Origin: Streptosporangiaceae bacterium
GTDB lineage: Bacteria; Actinomycetota; Actinomycetes; Streptosporangiales; Streptosporangiaceae
NCBI GenBank assembly: GCA_030043395.1
Contig: JASHXW010000083.1
Location: forward strand, 1 to 12,474
Direction of reading: 5' to 3'
Length of the DNA stretch: 12,474 nucleotides
Both the position numbers and the translations under genes were made by a program. Numbering within the stretch: position 1 is the first letter of the stretch; the number at the start of each line of letters is the position of its first letter. The notes beneath the pieces were generated by a model. That model saw only the letters and a list, made by a program, of their open reading frames with translations. It ran no database searches and had not been told where the DNA came from. Positions 1 to 5,616 of the stretch are shown here, piece by piece.

Positions 1-2
1 TC

Positions 3-473
3 GCCGATCTGCAGGACGCTGAACGACACGCCGCGGAACTGGCCGTCCGAACGGTGATCGTCGACGTCGAGCCCCTGGTCGCGTACTGGGATAGCGGACA
101 GCAAGTGCTCGACCTGGGTGTGTCGCGCGTGCTTGCAGACCTGGCTGCTTCGGTGCCTGGGCTGCGGGCAGTGTGTTTCGCCACCAATTCGGCCCGGCGC
201 CCCACGGCTCTCCCCGCGGTAGGAGGCATCGACGTGTCCTACGTCGCGTCGGCCAGGAAGCCGGTCCACGTCGCCCTGTATGCCGCGCTTCCCCGACCCG
301 GAGCCGTGATCGGGGACCAGGTCCCGACGGACGGCCTGCTCGCGCGCCGCCTGGGCTACGCGTTCATCCACTACATCCCGGTCCAGGAGGCTGTTCCGCC
401 CGGCCCGTGGTTGCTGCACCAGGGCGGGCGCGTCCTGGTACCTGTCTTGTTCCGCGGCGGGCGGCAGCGCTGA
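3..473 (+). CDS. YqeG-like HAD-superfamily protein, 5' end outside the window
   Basis: The frame is open from base 3 with no in-frame stop. The residues before the GTG at 54 resemble the segment that precedes motif I in YqeG-type HAD phosphatases, so the true start probably lies upstream; GTG 54 (139 aa) is only the first in-window start. Numbered from that GTG, HAD-like motifs appear in order: IVDVE (D4, E6), ATNS (T44-N45), the ARKP lysine (K69) and VIGDQVPTD (D88, D93), followed by RRLGY, as in YqeG. Family members are predicted phosphatases that act on small or nucleotide substrates. Odd point: the second motif I acid, normally Asp (DxD), is Glu here, which may lower or change activity. 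The stop TGA (471-473) abuts the stop of the convergent kinase gene. Family placement is fairly secure; substrate is unknown. Confidence 0.75.
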   Translation, partial: ADLQDAERHAAELAVRTVIVDVEPLVAYWDSGQQVLDLGVSRVLADLAASVPGLRAVCFATNSARRPTALPAVGGIDVSYVASARKPVHVALYAALPRPGAVIGDQVPTDGLLARRLGYAFIHYIPVQEAVPPGPWLLHQGGRVLVPVLFRGGRQR

Positions 474-2330
474 TCAGTCGGACTGCCTGGCCTCCGGAGC
501 CAGGGGGAGCGCCAAGCCGAACGTCGCGCCGTGGCCGGGCTCCGAGTCGACCCAGACGCGCCCACGGTGGGCGCTGACCTGGGCGGCGACGATGGCCAGG
601 CCGAGCCCGGTACCTCCCGCGCTCCGGCTTCTCGCCCGGTCCGTGCGGTAGAAGCGCTCGAACACGCGATCCTTCTGCTCGGCCGTCAGACCGGGGCCCT
701 GATCGGTCACCTCGAGGATCACGGCTGGCTCCTCGAGTGCAGCATTCTCCGGCTGCGCTGGCTGCTTCTGGCCGCTGCCCAACGTGCCTGTCCTGATGGT
801 GATGTCGATCGGCGTCCCGTCCTGGGTGTGCTTGATCGCGTTGCTCATCAGGTTTCCGACCACCTGGCGAAGCCCCACCTCGTCGCCGAGCACAAGCGGC
901 GCGTCGGCTGTGTCGACGGTCAGGTTGATTGCCCGCGCTGGCGCGATCACTCGGGCATCGTGCAGGGCGTCAGCCGAGATCGCGAGGAGGTCCACTGTTC
1001 GCACGTCCATGGGCCGCTGCATGTCCAGGCGAGCGAGCAGCAGCATGTCGTCGACCAGCACGCCCATCCTGGTCGCTTCCTGCTCTACCCGGTTGAAGAT
1101 CCGGTCCAGGTCGGCATGGCTGAGTCTGTCGGCGTCCGAGGGCTTGCCGGCCGATGACTCGCCGGCCGAGGCGCCTGCGGGCTGAGACTGCTGCCCACCC
1201 GCGGCCGGAGCTGCCGGCGTTGCTTTGACGTGGCCGTTGGGCGACTTCGAGGTGCGAGCGCCGCGCGAAGCGTCCGCGCCGCCCGCCTCGCCTTCCGTTC
1301 CGCCGCGCTGCCGGTAGTACTCGGCATAGCCCCGGATCGCGGTGAGCGGGGTGCGGAGCTCGTGGCTGGCGTCGGCGACGAACTGACGCATCCGGTCTTC
1401 CGAACGGCTAGCCATGAAGGCAGCGTGGCGCGCGTTCTCCTCCGAGCGCCTGGCGGTCTCCTCGGACCGGTGCGCAGCCTCCTCGGAGGCCGTCCTAGCG
1501 TGGAACGCGGATTCGATCTGGGCCAGCATCGTGTTCAGAGCGCGGCCCAGCCTGCCCACCTCGGTGCGCGGGTCACGCTCTGGCACGCGGCGGCTCAGAT
1601 CACCGGCCGCGATCGCCTGCGCGGTCCGCTCGATGTCGTTCAGTGGCCGAAGGCTCGTGCGGATCAGCGCGATCCCGAAGACAGCGAGCACGAGCAGCAG
1701 CAGGCAGCTCGTGATGGCGTCGATGATCGTGAGCTCGCTCAGCGTCCGGTAAACCGAGGTGACGTCGACGCCGACGACGACAGTACCGGTCACGGTCTGC
1801 GTTGGGTTGGCTGGATTGAACACCGACAGCGGAGTCTTGAAGCTCGAGACGCGCCAGAGGCCCCCGCCACGGATCGCGCGGACGGTGACCGGCGTGGACT
1901 GAACGAGCGTGTGCGAAATCCAGCTGTCGCTGGCGTGCACGGACGGGCCGGGCACGATGATGGGGAGCCCGTTGCGCCGGACCCCGCTGATCTCGTACTG
2001 AGCTTGCATTACCTTGCCCGAACGGGTTATCCACTGGTAGGAGGGCCCGGAGAAGCTCGAGTAGGCCTGGTGCGAGCTCAGGTAACTCTTGATCACCCCC
2101 ACTGGCTGATTTCGAAATGGCCCTTCGCTGACGAAAAGGGCGAGCTCCTTGTCGGCCTGCCCGAGCAGGTATCCGCGCAGGAACGCGATGCTGGCGATGC
2201 TGATCACCGCGAGAGCGGCGGTGACGAGTATGAGAACGGCCGCGATCAGCTTGACGCGCAGCGGGGTCCTGCCGGACAGCCGCTTCGCGGACTGCCAGGC
2301 GCCGCCGCGGTGTTCGGGATGCTGAGCCAT
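474..2330 (-). CDS. HAMP-containing sensor histidine kinase (partner of the adjacent PhoP-like regulator)
   Basis: 618 aa membrane histidine kinase that should autophosphorylate and pass phosphate to the regulator encoded 14 bases upstream. Order of parts: short cytosolic N-terminus; TM1 about 28-51; extracytoplasmic sensor region about 52-202 of no family I recognise; TM2 about 203-223; HAMP about 224-276; a coiled segment with three heptads (282-302); HisKA with H-box SHELRTP (H323); second DHp helix about 406-436; HATPase_c with N-box N493/N497, G1 box DQGPG (543-547), F-box RVFERFYR (555-562) and G2 box GGTGLGLA (572-579). Odd: H323 is 98 residues from the RM of helix 2 (R421-M422), against 41 in the other kinase of this window, owing to a Gly/Ala/Ser/Pro/Gln-rich insert at about 343-403. 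A smaller Q/P/A-rich insert lies at 515-537. ATG start at 2330 with no clear Shine-Dalgarno; coupling to the upstream gene is likely. Confidence 0.93.
   Translation of the reverse strand: MAQHPEHRGGAWQSAKRLSGRTPLRVKLIAAVLILVTAALAVISIASIAFLRGYLLGQADKELALFVSEGPFRNQPVGVIKSYLSSHQAYSSFSGPSYQWITRSGKVMQAQYEISGVRRNGLPIIVPGPSVHASDSWISHTLVQSTPVTVRAIRGGGLWRVSSFKTPLSVFNPANPTQTVTGTVVVGVDVTSVYRTLSELTIIDAITSCLLLLVLAVFGIALIRTSLRPLNDIERTAQAIAAGDLSRRVPERDPRTEVGRLGRALNTMLAQIESAFHARTASEEAAHRSEETARRSEENARHAAFMASRSEDRMRQFVADASHELRTPLTAIRGYAEYYRQRGGTEGEAGGADASRGARTSKSPNGHVKATPAAPAAGGQQSQPAGASAGESSAGKPSDADRLSHADLDRIFNRVEQEATRMGVLVDDMLLLARLDMQRPMDVRTVDLLAISADALHDARVIAPARAINLTVDTADAPLVLGDEVGLRQVVGNLMSNAIKHTQDGTPIDITIRTGTLGSGQKQPAQPENAALEEPAVILEVTDQGPGLTAEQKDRVFERFYRTDRARSRSAGGTGLGLAIVAAQVSAHRGRVWVDSEPGHGATFGLALPLAPEARQSD
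1425..1487 (-). repeat. Three tandem 21-base units encoding heptads in the kinase linker
   Basis: Residues 282-302 of the first kinase are three back-to-back heptads, SEEAAHR, SEETARR and SEENARH. The underlying 21-base units have diverged at synonymous and some non-synonymous positions. They extend the helical linker between HAMP and the DHp domain, where helix length and phase matter for signal transmission. Copy number could vary between strains. Confidence 0.8.
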
Positions 2331-2344
2331 GAGACAGCGGCCAG

Positions 2345-3082
2345 CTAGGAGGACGGGAGCCGCATGACGTAGCCGACGCCGCGCAGCGTGTGCAGCAGGT
2401 GCGGGTCGGTCGTGTCGATCTTGCGGCGCAGTACTGAGACGTAGGACTCGACGATGCCCGTGTCGCCGCGGAAGTCGTAGTCCCAGACGTGGTCGAGTAT
2501 CTGCATCTTGGACAGCACCCGGCCGGCGTTGCGCATGAAGTAACGCAGCAGCTTGAACTCAGTGGGGGAGAGCTGCACCTGGGTGCCGTTGCGCCAGACC
2601 TCGTGGCTGTCCTCGTCAAGCTCGAGGTCGGCGAACGCAAGCCTGGGTGACGGCTCGGCGACACCGCCGCGAGTCCGCCGCAGGACGGCCTGGATCCTCG
2701 CGATCACCTCTTCGAGGCTGAAAGGCTTGGTGACGTAGTCGTCGCCGCCCAGCGTGAGCCCGCGGATCTTGTCCTCGGTCGAGTCGCGCGCAGTGAGGAA
2801 CACCACCGGTGTCCTGGTGCCGCCGCCGCGCAGCCGGTGCAGCACCTCGAAGCCGTCCATGTCCGGCAGCATGACGTCGAGCACGATGAGATCGGGCCGG
2901 TGCCGCTGCGCGGCCTGCACGGCCTCGGTGCCTGCCGAGGCCGTGACCACCTCGAACCCCGCGTAGCGCAGGCTGGCCGCCAGGAGTTCGAGGATGTTCG
3001 GCTCGTCCTCGACGACCAGCAGCTTCGCAGTGGTCTGCTGGCGATCGCTTACCGCTGTGCTCATCTGGCTATTGTCCGACAC
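2345..3082 (-). CDS. OmpR/PhoB-family DNA-binding response regulator (PhoP-like)
   Basis: 245 aa transcription factor activated by phosphorylation. The receiver domain (about 20-133) has the acidic pair E25/D26, phosphoacceptor D69 in LIVLDVMLPDMDG, T97 and K119. The C-terminal winged helix (about 147-242) carries the family signature LSPTEFKLLRYF, then VESYVSVLRRKID and a terminal LRGVGYV. It is most similar by eye to actinobacterial PhoP/TcrX/TrcR-type regulators, but no ortholog can be fixed. The cognate kinase starts 14 bases after the stop, so the two genes form an operon. Start uncertain: GTG 3082 gives this length, while ATG 3064 (residue 7) is an alternative. Neither has a Shine-Dalgarno sequence, but GACAAT lies 6 bases before ATG 3064, a -10-like spacing that would fit a leaderless mRNA starting there. 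Confidence 0.94.
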   Translation of the reverse strand: MSDNSQMSTAVSDRQQTTAKLLVVEDEPNILELLAASLRYAGFEVVTASAGTEAVQAAQRHRPDLIVLDVMLPDMDGFEVLHRLRGGGTRTPVVFLTARDSTEDKIRGLTLGGDDYVTKPFSLEEVIARIQAVLRRTRGGVAEPSPRLAFADLELDEDSHEVWRNGTQVQLSPTEFKLLRYFMRNAGRVLSKMQILDHVWDYDFRGDTGIVESYVSVLRRKIDTTDPHLLHTLRGVGYVMRLPSS

Positions 3083-3138
3083 CAGGCTGAGCGTTACCTG
3101 AAGCCGGGCTGAAACACCTCTGAACCAGCAAGGTGGCC

Positions 3139-3152
3139 CCCGGAACCCCGGG
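3139..3152 (-). terminator. Possible stem-loop between the LCP gene and the PhoP-like regulator gene
   Basis: Inverted repeat CCCGG/CCGGG with a 4-base loop, 12 bases past the LCP stop codon. There is no T-tract on either side, so it may be a weak terminator, a processing site or chance in GC-rich DNA. It marks the boundary between the LCP gene and the two-component pair. Confidence 0.3.
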
Positions 3153-3163
3153 AATTTGCCTGG

Positions 3164-4570
3164 CTAACTGGTCGGCGCCTGGTGCGATCCGGTGATCAGG
3201 TCCTTGGAGATGGGCTGGTCGTTGCGGAGTTCGCTGAACAGCTTCAGAGCCTCCGCCCGGTTCCACTGGAGCGCATCCTGGCCGTCAACGAGGTAGTTCG
3301 CGTTGGCGATCGGAACCGTCGTGGTGATCGGATGGCGCAGGGCGAAGGCGACCTGGAGCAACTGGTACAGGCTGGTTCCCTTGTCCACGGTGAGCGTTCC
3401 GACCACGCCGGACGCTGCCGGGAATGCCTTGAACGGGTTGGCGATGACGCCGAAGCTGGTGAGCTTGCGCAGCAGTGCCGCCAGGAAGATCCGCTGGTCC
3501 TGAACCCGCTGCAGGTCCTGGATGGCGAAGTTGTGCCTGTCCCTGACGTACGCCAGCGCCTCGCCCCCGTTGAGCACGTGGCAGCCGGCCTTGAGGTCCA
3601 GGCCGGATGCCTTGTCGTGCAGCGGGTACTTCAGGCACAGCCGGACCCCGCCGATTGCGTTCACCACGTGCACGAAGCCGCCGAAGCCGATGCCCATGTA
3701 GTGGTTGATGTACAGGCCGGTGACGTCCTGCACCGTCTTCGCCAGCAGCGCGGGGCCGCCGTAGGAGTACGCGGCGTTGATCTTGGCGTAACCGTGACCA
3801 GGGATCGGCACCCAGGAGTCTCGCGGCAGGCTGATCAGCACCGGTCGGCCGCCGTTAGCGGGCACGTGCAGTATCAGGATCGTGTCCGATCGCCCGCCGC
3901 CGACGTCGAATCCCGTGTGGTACTTGCGCTCCGCAGCGCGGGACAGGCCCTGCCTGCTGTCCGAGCCGGCGATGAGCCAGTTCGTGCCAAGGCCCGGCGT
4001 TGGCCGGCCGGCGTAGTCGACCAGCACGTTCTTGCGGGTGAGCTTGGAGTCGAAGTAGAAGTACGTCGCCACGCTGCCCACCAGGATCAGGCAGATCAGC
4101 ACCGCGATGACGGCGAAGATCCGTCGCGGCCTCAGCCAGCGGCGCCAGCCTGATCCCCTGGAGCCGCCGCCGTAGATGCGGCCCGGTGGTGCCGAGCGCG
4201 GCGGCTGGCCCGAGGTGTTCAGCGCGGGCTGGTCCGGCCACGCCTGTGCCCGGTTACCTGCCTGGCCTGGATAACCTGCCTGGCCTGGCGAGTCCCACGA
4301 GCCGCCGGCCTGCGCTGTCGACGCGGCATCCCAGGCGCCGCCGGCCGGGGCCGGCTGCTGGGACGGCCAGGCGGGCCCGCCGCCATCGACGCGGGTGTAC
4401 GCACTGGCGGCCGACGGGGCTATCTGTGATCTGGGCTGGGTCAGCTTGTCAGCCTCTGTGACCTTCCCCACAGCTCCAGCGGGAGAAGCGCCGTCGGGCG
4501 TAGCATGCTGCGCTGCGGGGTCCGCGTTTCGTGCAGGGTCGCGGAACCAGTCGTCCGGCCAGTCGCTCAT
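3164..4570 (-). CDS. LytR-CpsA-Psr (LCP) family cell-wall glycopolymer ligase
   Basis: 468 aa membrane protein. LCP enzymes transfer lipid-linked glycopolymers (teichoic acid, arabinogalactan or capsule type) to peptidoglycan on the outer face of the membrane. Residues 1-149 are a long disordered cytosolic tail rich in Gly, Ala, Pro, Gln and Trp; TM about 151-172; LCP domain about 196-370. Recognisable LCP positions are GSDSR (202-206), GRSDT (226-230), SLPRDSW (247-253) and YVRDRH (341-346); C312 and C330 could form a disulfide. The C-terminal region (370-468) continues the extracellular part. ATG 4570 was chosen because GGTGAGG lies 8 bases upstream, and because the frame further upstream only runs antisense-like through the methyltransferase gene. 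It is separated from the methyltransferase gene by 98 bases, with a possible promoter. Which polymer it attaches cannot be told. Confidence 0.93.
   Translation of the reverse strand: MSDWPDDWFRDPARNADPAAQHATPDGASPAGAVGKVTEADKLTQPRSQIAPSAASAYTRVDGGGPAWPSQQPAPAGGAWDAASTAQAGGSWDSPGQAGYPGQAGNRAQAWPDQPALNTSGQPPRSAPPGRIYGGGSRGSGWRRWLRPRRIFAVIAVLICLILVGSVATYFYFDSKLTRKNVLVDYAGRPTPGLGTNWLIAGSDSRQGLSRAAERKYHTGFDVGGGRSDTILILHVPANGGRPVLISLPRDSWVPIPGHGYAKINAAYSYGGPALLAKTVQDVTGLYINHYMGIGFGGFVHVVNAIGGVRLCLKYPLHDKASGLDLKAGCHVLNGGEALAYVRDRHNFAIQDLQRVQDQRIFLAALLRKLTSFGVIANPFKAFPAASGVVGTLTVDKGTSLYQLLQVAFALRHPITTTVPIANANYLVDGQDALQWNRAEALKLFSELRNDQPISKDLITGSHQAPTS
4256..4288 (-). repeat. Short direct repeat in the disordered tail of the LCP protein
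   Basis: A 15-base identical segment (ACCTGCCTGGCCTGG on the + strand) occurs twice with an 18-base period. It encodes consecutive PGQAGY and PGQAGN units in the N-terminal cytosolic tail. Confidence 0.75.
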
Positions 4571-4578
4571 GGGGTATG

Positions 4579-4585
4579 CCTCACC
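4579..4585 (-). promoter_or_regulatory. Shine-Dalgarno site fixing the LCP start
   Basis: GGTGAGG on the minus strand, 8 bases before ATG 4570. It supports this start over a much longer reading frame that would overlap the methyltransferase gene. Confidence 0.65.
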
Positions 4586-4607
4586 GTCGTGATGGGTGTC
4601 CCTATCG

Positions 4608-4636
4608 TCTCTACAACATGACGTCCGAGCGGCCAA
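4608..4636 (-). promoter_or_regulatory. Possible housekeeping-type promoter for the LCP gene
   Basis: On the minus strand, TTGGCC and TAGAGA are separated by exactly 17 bases, about 38 bases before the LCP start. The hexamers match the sigma-70-type consensus only partly (4/6 and 3/6), so this is a tentative call based on spacing and position. Confidence 0.3.
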
Positions 4637-4668
4637 ATCGGCCGGCGCTTCGACGTGCCACTTTCGCG

Positions 4669-5559
4669 CTACCCGCGTGACCACCAGATAGTCATCACGT
4701 CGCGGCCCGATGACCCCAGGTCCATGGGCTGATCCGGGTTCAGTCCGGCCTCGACGAGCGCGTCGGCTACCTCCCCGGCTCGCTCGGGCGGCAGGCACAC
4801 GCGCCTGCGGGTGACTTCGACAAGCTCGCTGAAGCTGGCGTAGTCCGGTCCGCCTGGCCGCCGCCACCGCTCATGGCCGGGCTGCAGGCCCATGGCGTCC
4901 AGGATCGCCAGCAGGTCGCCGGCCGTGGGGCCCTGGGGCCGCTCTAGCCCGTGGAACTTCAGCCACAGGTTGTTGAGCGAGGTCAGCGGATGCGTGCCGG
5001 TCATCTCGACGACGACGAGCCGGCTGGCGTGGTCGGTGAGTGCCCTGATGAACGGGGCGATGTCAGCGGCGTTGTAAACCACGTGGTGGCAGGTCACCAC
5101 GTCGGCTGCGGCCACGTCAGGCGCCACCGCGGGCCACTGGCCGGGCACCAGGACGGCCTCGATGCTCAGAGCGCTGCTGCGCTCGGCAAGCAGGCCGAGC
5201 ATCTGCTCGCTCGTGTCGACGGCCGTCAGCCGCGTGGCGCGCGGTGCGAGCGGCAAGCAGGCGGTGCCCGGCCCTGAGCCGATATCGAGCACGCTGCCGG
5301 GCGGGTCGAGCGCCGCCCAGGCGCGTTCGAAGGACGGGCCGGACGGGGCGGCAGTGACCCGGTCGGCCCGGCGGGCGAAGACGCCAGCCGGCAAGACCCA
5401 TGGCGAGTCGCTGACCGCGGCGAGGATGTGATCGGGGATGGCCCAGGCAGCCAGATCGTCGCGCCAGCGGGCTAGCAGGCCGGGGAGGTCACCGGGCGCG
5501 GTCCGGGCCGCGCGGGCAAGACCAGCGTCAGGTGACCCTGCGGAGCTGGCTGCGGTCAC
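4669..5559 (-). CDS. Class I SAM-dependent methyltransferase, substrate unknown
   Basis: 296 aa soluble protein with a Rossmann-fold methyltransferase core. The SAM-binding motif I VLDIGSGPG is at residues 90-98, the acidic end of strand 2 is D115 in AVDTS, and a CHHVVYN segment (157-163) sits where motif IV is expected. A PFIRAL segment and a hydrophobic strand LVVVEMTGTHP follow. The N-terminal part has WRDDLAAW and SPWVLP-type motifs that I associate with a widespread, uncharacterised actinobacterial methyltransferase group; nothing here reveals the substrate. GTG 5559 is the assumed start; an ATG 8 bases upstream runs into a stop at once in another frame. It lies 57 bases after the lysozyme gene in the same direction, so co-transcription is possible, but a functional link is not shown. 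Confidence 0.85.
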   Translation of the reverse strand: MTAASSAGSPDAGLARAARTAPGDLPGLLARWRDDLAAWAIPDHILAAVSDSPWVLPAGVFARRADRVTAAPSGPSFERAWAALDPPGSVLDIGSGPGTACLPLAPRATRLTAVDTSEQMLGLLAERSSALSIEAVLVPGQWPAVAPDVAAADVVTCHHVVYNAADIAPFIRALTDHASRLVVVEMTGTHPLTSLNNLWLKFHGLERPQGPTAGDLLAILDAMGLQPGHERWRRPGGPDYASFSELVEVTRRRVCLPPERAGEVADALVEAGLNPDQPMDLGSSGRDVMTIWWSRG

Positions 5560-5592
5560 CCGTGCATGGTACGCGCACGAATGCGCCGGGCA

Positions 5593-5606
5593 GCTCGGCA
5601 GCGAGC
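5593..5606 (-). terminator. Possible stem-loop after the lysozyme gene
   Basis: Inverted repeat GCTCG/CGAGC with a 4-base loop, starting about 10 bases past the TAA of the lysozyme gene. There is no T-tract. It could terminate or attenuate transcription into the methyltransferase gene; the evidence is structural only. Confidence 0.25.
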
Positions 5607-5616
5607 AGGCCTCGCC

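Noticed and set aside
1230..2348. 372-codon plus-strand reading frame antisense to the first kinase
   Set aside because: Lies wholly opposite a kinase with intact motifs; its Arg/Gly/Ala-rich product shows no domain. Long antisense frames are expected in GC-rich DNA.
1600..2664. 354-codon minus-strand frame spanning the regulator and kinase genes
   Set aside because: An Arg/Ser-rich out-of-frame shadow crossing the junction of two well-supported genes, with no recognisable fold.
4629..4645. CGGCC/GGCCG inverted repeat after the methyltransferase gene as a terminator
   Set aside because: Only five base pairs, no T-tract, and it coincides with the tentative -35 hexamer of the LCP promoter, so a terminator call is not supported.
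4571..4867. Extension of the LCP protein by 99 residues at its N-terminus
   Set aside because: The added part overlaps the 3' end of the methyltransferase gene, is Arg-rich and has no ribosome site, while ATG 4570 has GGTGAGG at a good distance.
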